Of a stretch of DNA of 64,000 nucleotides, positions 37,701 to 45,354 are shown piece after piece. This DNA is from JAXLVB01 sp046329195. GTDB taxonomy: Bacteria > Bacteroidota > Bacteroidia > Cytophagales > Spirosomataceae. How positions within the stretch are numbered: the stretch's first letter is position 1; every line of letters begins with the position of its first letter. Where the stretch lies: positions 1,736,001 through 1,800,000 of the forward strand of contig JAXLVB010000002.1 of NCBI GenBank assembly GCA_046329195.1, read 5' to 3'. The translations under genes were made by a program, and so were the position numbers. The notes below the pieces were generated by a model. The model did not search any database and was not told the DNA's origin. It saw only the letters and a program-made list of their open reading frames with translations.

Positions 37701-40700
37701 TAAGTGGTAGTTGTGGTTGGAGCTACAACTATTGATGCACCCGTTGCACCATTTGACCATGTTACGGTTCCAGTACATCCTGTTGCAGTTAAAGTTGATT
37801 TTTCACCTGCACAAACTGTGTCTGCACTACAAGTTATTACTGGAGGTGTAAGCGTTGTTACTGTAATGGTACGAGTGGCCGAAACAGGGCTTACACAATC
37901 ACCCACTTTGCAAGTAGCGGTGTATGATGTGGTAGTAACTGGACTAACTGTAATTTGTGATCCAGTGGCACCATTTGACCAAGTTACTGTACCTGAACAA
38001 CCTAAGCCCATCAAGATAACACTTTGGCCTGCACAGATGGTTTCGCCAGATGCCATTACAATTGGAGGAGCAATAGGCGCTACAGCCACGGTCTTGGTTG
38101 CTACGCTACTTACACATTTACCTTTTTTACAAACTGCGGTAAAGGTTGAAGTAGTAGCTGGCGTCACTGTGATAGATGAAGTGGTTGCCCCAGTTGACCA
38201 AGTAATCGTTCCCCCATCACAGCCAGAAGCTGTAAGTGTTACACTCTGACCTGGACAAATTGATTCTGGACCACTAATAACAGGTGCAGTAACCGAAATC
38301 ACTACGATAGTGCGTGCAGTAGATGGCCCGCTTTGGCAAGTCTCTACTTTACAAGTTGCGGTGTATGAAGTATTAGTCGTTGGGCTTACGGTGATAGAGG
38401 CACCTGTCGCACCATTTGACCAAGTTACTGTTCCGGCACAACCTGTGGCAGTGAGCGTAGCGCTACCACCTAAACAGATGGTATCAGAGCTACATGTTAC
38501 TACTGGAGGTGTTACAGTGATTACAGTAATGGTCTTCGCTGCGGATGGAGCACTTACACAATCGCCAACTTTACATGTTGCTGTGTATGAAGTAGTAGCA
38601 GTTGGACTTACGGTAATTGAAGCGCCTGTTGCACCTGTTGACCATGTTACCGTTCCAGCACAACCTGCTGCTGTTAAGGTAGCACTACCACCCGAACAAA
38701 TTGTTTCATTTGAACAACTAATTACAGGAGGCTCTGGTTTGCTTACTGTTATAGTCTTGCTACCTGGAGTACTTACGCACTCGCCTACTTTACAAGTTGC
38801 CGTGTAGGTTGTTGTGGCAGTTGGTGATACTGTGATTGAAATTCCTGTTACACCAGTTGACCAAGTAATTACACCACCTTCACAACCACTTGCTGATAGA
38901 ACTACGCTCTCACCAGGACAAATGGCATCTTTTGCACATGAAATCACTGGAGCGGTTACCTTAATCACTACGATGTTTTCAGGTGCCGATGGTTCACTCT
39001 TACAGCCATTCACTGTACAAGTTGCAGTATAGCTTGTAGAGGCACTTGGAGTAACAGTCAATGTAGTACCTGTTGCACCAGTTGACCAAGTTACTGTACC
39101 TGTACAACCTGAAGCTGTTAAGGTTACGCTTTCACCTGCACAAAGAGTGCCTTTACCACAAGTAACTACTGGAGGTGCTACTGGTGTACCTACGGTAATT
39201 GTAAGTTCATTAGACTTACCGCTTACGCAGTTGTCAACGGTACAAGTGGCAGTGTATGAAGTCGTAGTTTCTGGGGATACAGTAATACTTGCGCCTGTTG
39301 CACCAGTTGACCAAGTCACTGTTCCGGTACAGCCTTCTGCTTTCAATGTCACATTTTGACCTTTGCAGATGGTTGAATTTGAGCAAACAATTACTGGTGG
39401 TGTTACTTTCGTTACCGAAATAGTATGAGCATTAGAAGGACCACTTACACAATCACCAATTTTACAAGTAGCTGTATAAGTAGTTGTTGCTGTTGGTGAT
39501 ACTGTAATAGTAGTACCAGTGGCACCATTTGACCAAGTCACTGTTCCACCCACACAACCATCAGCTGTCAGCGTAGCACTACCGCCCAAACAGATGGTAT
39601 TCGTACCACATGTTACAACTGGAGGTGTTGCCTTAATGACTGTGATAGTCATTGGCTTAGAGTCAGCACTAGCACAGTTTCCATCTTTACAGTAAGCTGT
39701 GTAAGTAGTGGTGGTAGTAGGTGACACTGTCAACGTTGTGCCAGTGGCACCAGTTGACCAAACCACAGTACCAGTACAACCTGCTGCGGTGAAGGTTACA
39801 CTTTCGCCAGCACAGATGGTTGTTTTACCACATGTAAGCACTGGAGGCTCTAAGTTACATGGCTTGATAGAACGTAAGTCAACCGAAGATTCGTCGTCCT
39901 CTCCTTTGCCTGTGCCATTACCTGGTGTTGAGTCAGGGTCTTTTTGGTCAGACTTCGTGATTTCAGCTTTGTTGGTAATCGAGCCTTCACCTGTAATTTT
40001 TGCAATAAATGAAATCGTAACTGAGCTACCTGCCGCTATACTTGGAATAGTAGCTTTTACTAACCCACCGCTAAGGGTCATCGTTGAGCTTGATACAAAA
40101 CTCACACCTGCTGGCAAGTAATCAGTCACTTCTACATTCGTGGCAGCCAATGGGCCATCGTTTTTCACTACTAAAGAATAAGTAACTTGGTCGCCTACAT
40201 TTGGTGATTTGTTACTTACATCTTTAGAAAGACTTAAGTCAGCATAATCTGGAACTTGAATCGTAACGGTTGATTTGTCATTATCAGGCTTAGTTGGGTC
40301 ATTGTCTGGGCTCTTCACAACTGCGGTGTTCGTAATAGAACCACCTTTGTTGATAGTAACCGTAATCAACAACGATTTCGAGGCAGTTGGTGCCAATGTA
40401 CCTACTGTCCAAACACCCGTTGTATTATTATATTGACCAACTGGAATCGCATTTACATACGTGAGTGATGATGGAAGTACATCTTCTACCGTTACATCAT
40501 TAGCCGTTACTGGACCTAGGTTTTTCACTTCTAACGAATAGGTAATGGTTTGACCCACTGTGTATGGAGCAGGAGAGAGTACTGTTTTCACTACTGCCAA
40601 ATCAGCGTAGCATTTTTTCACTTTCACGGTGATAGGTGTGCGTTCTTTGCTCACACAACCTGACGAACTTACCGATTCGGCATAGTAGGTTGTATTGGCT

Positions 40701-43700
40701 GTTGGCGTAACTACTAAGAATCCACCACTCAACGACGAACCAATAGCTGTACCTCCTGAAGCTTGTGTGTACCATTTAATAGTATTACCTGGTGACAAAG
40801 CAAAAAGTTTGGTGCTTTCACCTAAGCAGAGGAGGGTATCACAAGCCAATTGGTATGGAGCTTCAGGTGTTTTGTTGATTTTTACTATCAACGCATCCAC
40901 TGCTGGAGTACAAAGTTTGTCACCATCTGGGTCGTTAGTGGTCAACTTTATCGTGATAGAACCCGCAGCAATATCAGCAGCAGAAGGTACATAAGTAGTG
41001 TTTAGGCTACCTGCGTTAGTAAATGTGCCTGTTCCACTTGAAGTCCAAGTTGAAGACGATGCACTACCTCCAATCTTACCAGCCAAGATTACAGAGCCAC
41101 CTGCACAGATGGTTTGGTCATCACCAGCATCAGCTGTTGCAGGGTTTTGGCAAGAACAATCTACAATGTTTACAGTGACCAATGATGGATTACTATAACA
41201 TCCAGAAGTAGATTTCTCAAATAGGTAGTATGTTCCAGCACCAACTTTAGATGGATCTGACACCAACGGTGATGATGGTGCAATACCTGTGTGCCATTCA
41301 AACACGCCCCCATTTGTTGAGGTAGGGCTAAGCTGCAATTTAGTCAAATCTACCGTTGAAGAAGGGCATACATTTGTAGTATTACCTGCACAAACTGGAG
41401 TAGCTGGCTTCGCATTTACCTTCACGGTTACTGGAATTCTTGCACTTGGACATTTGTCGTTGTTTGGAATTACCGCTTCAGCGTAATAGGTAGTTGTTGT
41501 TTCTGGGCTTACAATAAATGCCTCACCACTATTAGAAGTACCGATGATAGCACCACCTGTAGAAGCATAGTACCAACGAATCAAGTTACCTGTCGAGTAG
41601 CCAATGATTGAAGTACTTTCACCCAAACAGATTGACTTATCGCCACTAACCTGAAGGCCAGGCGTAACGCAATCGTTCTTCAAACCTGCATCAATGGTAG
41701 TATTGGTTTTCTCAAGTCCTGAACCATTGGCATTGATCGTGATTTTTGGAGAGAATCCATCCGTACCAGCATCACTGTCTTTTGAGTCATCGCCTTGGTC
41801 TTTGGTGGTAAACGACATCGCCATACCTGATGGGATGATGAATTTTACCTTGTAGTTACCACTGGCTAATTTGTCGAAGAAGTAATATCCGTTGGCATCA
41901 GTAGTAGTAGTAGCAACTGCTGCCCCGAGTACAGTACCATTGGCATCAGTTTTGTATAACTCCACTGTTACGCTTTGTACTCCAGCTTCGCCACTATCTT
42001 GTACGCCGTTACCATTAGCATCTTTCCATACAAAGTCACCAATGCCACCAAAGTTGGTAATCAAACCTGCATCAATGGTCGGGTTGTCTTTGGCAAGACC
42101 TTGACCGCTGGCATTGATGGTTACTTTTGGAGAGAATCCGTCGGTACCTGCATCACTATCTTTAGCATCGTCGCCTTGGTCTTTTGTAGTGAAGGACATG
42201 TCCATTCCTGACGGAATAATGAACTTCACTTTGTAATCACCGCTAGCTAACAAATCAAATAAATAGTATCCGCTGGCATCGGTTGTTTTGGTTGCAATGG
42301 CAGCACCTTGAGGGTTACCATTTGTATCTGTTTTGTAAAGTTCAACCGTAATGCCTTGTACACCCGGCTCACCGCCGTCTTGTTGGCCATTTGCGTTGAA
42401 GTCTTTCCAAACGAAGTCACCAATTGAACCATAGAATTGAACCAAACCAGCATCTACTGTTGGATTGTTTTTGTCAATTCCAGTACCGTTGGCGTTGATG
42501 GTAATCTTTGGAGTGAAGCCGTCTGTACCAGCGTCACTGTCCTTAGTATCATCTCCACCTTGGTCTTTTTGCGTCAAGCCCATGTCCATGTTGGCAGGAA
42601 CAATGAACTTCACTTTATAGTCGCCACTGGCTAACTGAGTAAACGAATAGAAACCGTTAGCATCAGTTGTAGTAGTTTTGAAGGCTCCACCTATTGGCGT
42701 ACCGTTAGCATCGGTTTTATAAAGTTCTACGGTTACACCTGGAACTCCTACTTCACCAGCATCTTGAACGCCATTGTTATTTTTATCTTTCCAAACAAAA
42801 TCACCAATTGAGGCATAGTTTTGAATTAAACCAGCATCAATGGTTGGATTATCTTTGTCAATACCCGAACCATTCGCATTGATGGTCACCTTCGGAGAAA
42901 ATCCATCCGATGGACTCGCATCACTATCTTTGGTGTCATCTCCACTATTTGGAGTAGTGAGTGCCATATCCATATTAGTAGGGATAATGAACTTCACTTT
43001 GTAGTCACCACTAGCCAAAAGGTCAAATTTGTAAGCGCCATTCGCATCGGTTGTGGTTGTTTTGAAAGCAGCACCAATTGGTGTACCATTGGCATCGGTT
43101 TTATACAACTCAACCGTAATTCCTGATACGCCAGGCTCGCCAGAATCTTGTTGGCCATTGCTATTCAAATCTTTCCATACAAAGTCACCAATTGAACCAT
43201 AGTTTTGAATCAAACCAGCATCAATGGTTGGGTTGTCTTTAGCAATTCCGCCAGCAAATGGATTAATGTCAATTTTTGGAGAGAACCCGTCGGTTCCGGC
43301 ATCACTGTCTTTAGTATCGTCGCCTCCTTGGTCCTTAGACGTGAGCGACATATCCATATTAGCAGGAACGAGGAACTTTACTTTATAGCTACCTTGCAAT
43401 AACTCGGTAAACTTATAAGCTCCATTGGCATCGGTGATGGCAGTTTTGAATACGCCACCTACAACGTTACCATTAGCATCAGTCTTATACAATTCAACGG
43501 TGATACCGGGCACGCCAGCTTCACCGCTATCTTGCACTCCATTTTTGTTTAAGTCTTTCCATACAAAATCACCAATAGACCCATAAGGTCCTTGTACTAC
43601 TTGAATCGGGCAGCAACTTCCTTGAGGGCAGTTTGCCAATACAGTAGTAAAGCGATAAGTACCTACACTTTTAATAGTAAGTGAACCATCTTGGTTTAGA

Positions 43701-44653
43701 GTAACTCCTGTTGTGTTGGCCGTAATCAACTGGTCATTCTTGAACCATTGTACGCCATTGTATCCACTCGGGATAGTCACTGTAAACTCATCACCTGGAT
43801 ACCAAGTGATAGGCACTGAAAAACAAATTGCATCATAATCATCTTCGGTGATGACACGATTGTTTGGAGTAGAATCATCGTCTTTTTCTGTCTCCTTAGT
43901 AATTTCGGCTGTATTAAACCAAACGCCTTCGGCCAGTACTTTTGCTTTCAGCTCAAGTTTAACCGAGTCGCCAGCTGCTAATGAACCAATAGCCCATACT
44001 CCAGTAGTAGAAGTAAAGGTATTGGGTCCTCGCAATACATTATGCGACTGGTAGCTGGCACCGCTTGGCAACTGGTCGGTTAGTTCCACACCTGTAGCTG
44101 GGCCATTCCCTTCATTTTTAACTACCACTGTATAAGTAACCACATCGTTAATTACGACCGACGACTTATCAATGGTTTGTTTTACCTTCAAGTCAGGGCT
44201 AACCGCATACACTTGAAATGCCGAAAAGAGTAGTACCATTATACTACCCAAGGCCATACGTGACCATGACAATGTCGTTGGTGATAATTCCTTCTCTGTG
44301 GGACTATCGGGGTAATCTTGTGGGCGTCGAAGTAGTGCTCGACTGGAAAGTAATCCAATTAGATGAATCGCCTTTCGCTTAAACGTAGAGAATAGACTCA
44401 TAGATTGTGAAATTTGAAGCTTTACGGGATGGGAAGGACTATCGTTTTGAATAACCATCCTCATGGCATCGGAGTCAGACCAAGAAAGCTCCTTGGTTTG
44501 ATGAGGTGATGGAGGCAACATCAAGCGCTGTACTGTATCATACATACGATGAAACAGCAACAACGGATTGAAGGTCCGCCTTGCCAACAAAATTCGGGAC
44601 GAATGACTGATTTGTCGAAAAATGTCATTACGCAGCGTAGAGGTCTTTTTCAT
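31742..44653 (-). CDS. 4303-aa SprB-like giant adhesin with gliding-type T9SS C-terminal domain
   Basis: The largest gene in the window. A 132-residue N-terminal extension precedes a hydrophobic export segment (residues 134-150, ending VYA). Then: a DUF11 domain with a GSCCPI module (about 151-350), five SdrD_B repeats of about 128 residues (about 352-994), Ig-like modules (about 995-1345), two DUF11 domains, twenty repeats of about 74 residues (about 1600-3081; GTVTWS[TN]GATG, TATCKVGDC), more Ig-like modules, five DUF11-like domains, and a final gliding-motility-associated domain (about 4209-4303: FIPEGFSPNNDGVNDLF, VFNRWGNIIY). This type B T9SS domain marks the protein for export with an SprF-like partner, encoded immediately downstream. 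The likely role is adhesion or gliding. An alternative start is ATG 44257, at the hydrophobic segment. Confidence 0.92.
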   Translation of the reverse strand: MKKTSTLRNDIFRQISHSSRILLARRTFNPLLLFHRMYDTVQRLMLPPSPHQTKELSWSDSDAMRMVIQNDSPSHPVKLQISQSMSLFSTFKRKAIHLIGLLSSRALLRRPQDYPDSPTEKELSPTTLSWSRMALGSIMVLLFSAFQVYAVSPDLKVKQTIDKSSVVINDVVTYTVVVKNEGNGPATGVELTDQLPSGASYQSHNVLRGPNTFTSTTGVWAIGSLAAGDSVKLELKAKVLAEGVWFNTAEITKETEKDDDSTPNNRVITEDDYDAICFSVPITWYPGDEFTVTIPSGYNGVQWFKNDQLITANTTGVTLNQDGSLTIKSVGTYRFTTVLANCPQGSCCPIQVVQGPYGSIGDFVWKDLNKNGVQDSGEAGVPGITVELYKTDANGNVVGGVFKTAITDANGAYKFTELLQGSYKVKFLVPANMDMSLTSKDQGGDDTKDSDAGTDGFSPKIDINPFAGGIAKDNPTIDAGLIQNYGSIGDFVWKDLNSNGQQDSGEPGVSGITVELYKTDANGTPIGAAFKTTTTDANGAYKFDLLASGDYKVKFIIPTNMDMALTTPNSGDDTKDSDASPSDGFSPKVTINANGSGIDKDNPTIDAGLIQNYASIGDFVWKDKNNNGVQDAGEVGVPGVTVELYKTDANGTPIGGAFKTTTTDANGFYSFTQLASGDYKVKFIVPANMDMGLTQKDQGGDDTKDSDAGTDGFTPKITINANGTGIDKNNPTVDAGLVQFYGSIGDFVWKDFNANGQQDGGEPGVQGITVELYKTDTNGNPQGAAIATKTTDASGYYLFDLLASGDYKVKFIIPSGMDMSFTTKDQGDDAKDSDAGTDGFSPKVTINASGQGLAKDNPTIDAGLITNFGGIGDFVWKDANGNGVQDSGEAGVQSVTVELYKTDANGTVLGAAVATTTTDANGYYFFDKLASGNYKVKFIIPSGMAMSFTTKDQGDDSKDSDAGTDGFSPKITINANGSGLEKTNTTIDAGLKNDCVTPGLQVSGDKSICLGESTSIIGYSTGNLIRWYYASTGGAIIGTSNSGEAFIVSPETTTTYYAEAVIPNNDKCPSARIPVTVKVNAKPATPVCAGNTTNVCPSSTVDLTKLQLSPTSTNGGVFEWHTGIAPSSPLVSDPSKVGAGTYYLFEKSTSGCYSNPSLVTVNIVDCSCQNPATADAGDDQTICAGGSVILAGKIGGSASSSTWTSSGTGTFTNAGSLNTTYVPSAADIAAGSITIKLTTNDPDGDKLCTPAVDALIVKINKTPEAPYQLACDTLLCLGESTKLFALSPGNTIKWYTQASGGTAIGSSLSGGFLVVTPTANTTYYAESVSSSGCVSKERTPITVKVKKCYADLAVVKTVLSPAPYTVGQTITYSLEVKNLGPVTANDVTVEDVLPSSLTYVNAIPVGQYNNTTGVWTVGTLAPTASKSLLITVTINKGGSITNTAVVKSPDNDPTKPDNDKSTVTIQVPDYADLSLSKDVSNKSPNVGDQVTYSLVVKNDGPLAATNVEVTDYLPAGVSFVSSSTMTLSGGLVKATIPSIAAGSSVTISFIAKITGEGSITNKAEITKSDQKDPDSTPGNGTGKGEDDESSVDLRSIKPCNLEPPVLTCGKTTICAGESVTFTAAGCTGTVVWSTGATGTTLTVSPTTTTTYTAYCKDGNCASADSKPMTITVIKATPPVVTCGTNTICLGGSATLTADGCVGGTVTWSNGATGTTITVSPTATTTYTATCKIGDCVSGPSNAHTISVTKVTPPVIVCSNSTICKGQNVTLKAEGCTGTVTWSTGATGASITVSPETTTSYTATCTVDNCVSGKSNELTITVGTPVAPPVVTCGKGTLCAGESVTLTASGCTGTVTWSTGATGTTLTVTPSASTSYTATCTVNGCKSEPSAPENIVVIKVTAPVISCAKDAICPGESVVLSASGCEGGVITWSTGVTGISITVSPTATTTYTATCKVGECVSTPGSKTITVSKPEPPVISCSNETICSGGSATLTAAGCAGTVTWSTGATGASITVSPTATTSYTATCKVGDCVSAPSAAKTITVITVTPPVVTCSSDTICLGGSATLTATGCAGTVTWSNGATGASITVSPTTNTSYTATCKVETCQSGPSTARTIVVISVTAPVISGPESICPGQSVTLTASGCDGGTITWSTGATTSSITVTPATTSTFTAVCKKGKCVSSVATKTVAVAPIAPPIVMASGETICAGQSVILMGLGCSGTVTWSNGATGSQITVSPVTTTSYTATCKVGDCVSPVSATRTITVTTLTPPVITCSADTVCAGEKSTLTATGCTGTVTWSNGATGASIVVAPTTTTTYTAICKVGECVSGASNAKTVVVISVTPPVISCATETICVGSSATLSATGCEGGTIVWSTGATGSTITVSPTATTTYSAICKKGKCVSEAGTKTIQVIKVEPPVVTVSAETICVGGKATLTATGCTGTVTWSTGATGASIIVSPSATTSYTATCKVGDCVSLASTPKTVTVTTPTPPVITVSADTVCAGEKSTLTATGCAGTVTWSNGATGASIVVAPTTTTTYTAICKVGECVSGASNAKTVVVISVTPPVVSCATETICVGSSATLSATGCEGGTIVWSTGATGSTITVSPTATTTYSAICKKGKCVSEAGTKTIQVIKVEPPVITCSSETICVGGSATLTATGCTGTVTWSTGATGASITVSPSATTTYTATCKVGDCVSAPSASKTVAVTTPTPPTITSSKESICAGESATLTATGCAGTVTWSNGATGASITVTPSVTTTYNAICKVGDCASAPSNSKTITIVNTTPPAITCSQEVICAGTSVTLSATGCSGTVVWSTGATGTSIIVSPTSTTAYTAVCKVGTCTSPVSETKTVQVKNPKTPVISASSTTICKGGDVTLKATGCEGTVVWSNGMTGASITVSLATTTTFSATCTIDKCTSPASDKITVTTVSPSVPVITCSTGSICPGESVTLSALGCEGTVEWSNGSTGATLTISPSVTTTYSAICKVGDCKSAPSAVATINVGNPTPPVIYCDLTSICAGYSATLKANGCSGTVVWSNGMSGNVITVSPTTTTTYTAICKGKTCESVLSNAVTVAVGAQIAKPKTTDLVNTCPLTTVSLSSGVTGTVSTTGGVFEFHVSNSPTSALVTNPNAVGNGTYYVFEKTATGCYGEGAAINVAIKDCNTTPTCATNPATADAGADASACADAGIKLAGKIGGAASVGKWTSTGTGTFDNSMLLTATYKPSLDDIKAGKVKLVLTTDDPDGSGACKAASDTLVLTVKGIAIKPTITFTGSNTRCAGDSVTLTANEGYNYKWSTGATTRSITVKASGSYSVNLMGTDGCGSVASEAVKITIAEPIAAPTVNSPKSNVCPATTVDLATMVTSQPGTGNSFQYNITNNPNSAVIVNPHAVGAGNYYVFVKTEAGCYSASAILKVNITTCSTDSTADLSIKKTADKSKVAVGSNVTYTLKVKNFGPKAATNVELKDVLPTGLEFVSGDKFTNTSGTVTAKIATLASGDSASLSFVAKVTAAGKILNTAVINKADQTDPSTSDNSSSVAINDTTFYAGEGKLGIAKSVSAAKVKDNVYDVTYTFTVSNVGGGNLTKVQVSDTLSKVFAGGATFTKPILTADAGFVVDTTYTGTGAKLNLLVDSLSNLPAGITRKITLKTTVDVSKAASTNFNNIALAKATIPASGNNPAKPVDDTSTPGDKVDPNNNGNPKDDTGTTPINLPKTEAPKAQLGLALAVIDTVKQANGSYNVTYRATLKNLGTVALSKVQVVDSLSKVFASPVTFTMVGKPIVRSGSSLVVDTTFNGATKVNLLTDSSKLAVGVLDSIRFTVNVVLAGQKGPFNNQALGKATAPDGTSVSDLSNNGFDPATSGTATTPLVFGLAPTRLGVAKTAGTPVRVGTTGRVYEIPYEIILKNYGSTDITKLSVKDDLSQVFTAKGAVISSDKIIITADAGLVVNKNFTGLGLNTELLVPDSSSLVKGESRKISFKVKVDFSASKDSVFNNVAMGKGTAANGTTSEDASQSGVDPAPDGSQNPSTFNVPTPVTVPNVVTPKASIGLALSVSDTTRQANGSFNVTYRIVVKNYGTETLKNIQLVDSLAKVFTSPTTYTIVGSPKVNAGSKLTLSATFNGNTDVKLLNPDQSTLAVGATDTIRITLNVVHDGRNTPYQSRVYGYATGSDVTKSITDISASGLNPDKNSNGNPSDPGEDDYTNLVLPAGLQELFIPEGFSPNNDGVNDLFVIRNTKGATVNLQVFNRWGNIIYTSEDYKNDWNGEPNSGVRLGSGGVPDGTYYYIVRLSDGREFIRFFTISR
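35410..39855 (-). repeat. Twenty tandem ~222-bp repeats inside the giant adhesin
   Basis: Each unit encodes about 74 residues with CxGxSxTLxAxGCxG, [TV]xWSxGxTG, a TTTYxAxC strand and a terminal C. Four conserved cysteines per unit are spaced for disulfides. Antisense frames over the array look like long valine/proline-rich proteins but are artefacts of the periodicity. Confidence 0.9.
36735..37827 (-). repeat. Near-identical copies offset by 666 bp
   Basis: 36735-37161 and 37401-37827 are almost identical at DNA level with a constant offset of 666 bases, exactly three 222-bp repeat units. Other units in the array differ much more, so this triplet is a recent tandem duplication. Confidence 0.85.
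41670..43595 (-). repeat. Five tandem SdrD_B-encoding repeats of the giant adhesin
   Basis: Units begin GSIGDFVWKD or close variants and close with NPTIDAGL. They are the same repeat type as the array at 14660-19650 in the 3808-aa adhesin, which makes exchange between the two genes possible. Confidence 0.85.
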
Positions 44654-44798
44654 CTGCCAATGATTTGGTTACATCAAAACATTTAATTTAAAGGAAGCTA
44701 AGCCCCATCAGTGCGCCTTTATTACTATTGACACAATTATCTGTAAAAAGTCACACTACCCCGCTTGGAGTAAGCCCAATTCTTCCTACTTAAAATTA

Positions 44799-45025
44799 TA
44801 CTAAAACTATGCCAAAATACTGCACCAAGGGTGTTTTTTAGTATTCGGCAACAGCTTAATACATTTAACTTACTGAATATAAGATTATTATATCATCAAA
44901 CGCCACTTGATTGAGCCTTTCAGCAAAGTGGATAAAGAACAGCATCTTGACACTTTTTATCTGTTTGGCTCACTAAATTGTGATTCGAGCCATTTAGCTA
45001 AAATTATGCCAAAATATTGTATCAA
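44799..45025. repeat. Duplicated 28-bp element upstream of the giant adhesin
   Basis: 44801-44828 and 44998-45025 agree at 24 of 28 positions, all differences being C/T. Each includes the TATGCCAAAATA core that holds the -24 box of a sigma-54-like promoter. The rest of the 701-base gap 44654-45354 contains no gene. Confidence 0.7.
44996..45011 (-). promoter_or_regulatory. Sigma-54-like promoter of the 4303-aa adhesin gene
   Basis: The minus strand reads TGGCATAATTTTAGCT preceded by TTTT, with GG-N10-GC spacing and a -12 box of TAGCT. The element at 44799-44814 (TGGCATAGTTTTAGTA) is a second, weaker copy nearer the gene with GT instead of GC. The intact one is 343 bases from the annotated start, implying a long leader if used. 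Confidence 0.45.
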
Positions 45026-45300
45026 CTACTCTTAACGTTTGATTTACCTAACGGCGAGGTGGCGGCAAGCCGTGGAAAGTAAGCCCTTGGTCAGGATTAC
45101 TTTTTTATCTGTAATTGGGCAGAATTTTATAATAGGCATGGATTTGTTACTAAACTATCTAAATCAATAGTGTAATAAGCTGGTTCATCCAATTAATGCG
45201 CCTAAATTACTATAAAAAATAGAGAATTGGCAAGCAAAATAGGGGAAAAAACCAATTTGGTAATCAACTATATATCAATTAGTTATCTTCACAAGAAAAA

Positions 45301-45335
45301 AGCAGCCCTTCTGTGTAGAAGAAGCTGCTCGCAGA
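45301..45335 (-). terminator. Terminator of the Omp85/TolB-like gene
   Basis: AGCAGC (45301-45306) with GCTGCT (45324-45329) and an inner TTCT/AGAA pair form an interrupted hairpin. The minus strand runs into TTTTTTC below 45301, 25 bases past the stop codon. Confidence 0.75.
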
Positions 45336-45354
45336 ATCGGTTCGGTATCAACTC

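Noticed and set aside
36399..38807. Series of long plus-strand open frames rich in PVAPxDxVTVPxQP
   Set aside because: They are antisense readings of the 74-aa repeats of the minus-strand giant adhesin. Their periodicity equals the repeat length and they have no signal peptide or start context.
44799..44814. Main sigma-54 site of the giant adhesin at the nearer copy
   Set aside because: The -12 GC is changed to GT, normally damaging for RpoN promoters; the copy at 44996-45011 is intact.
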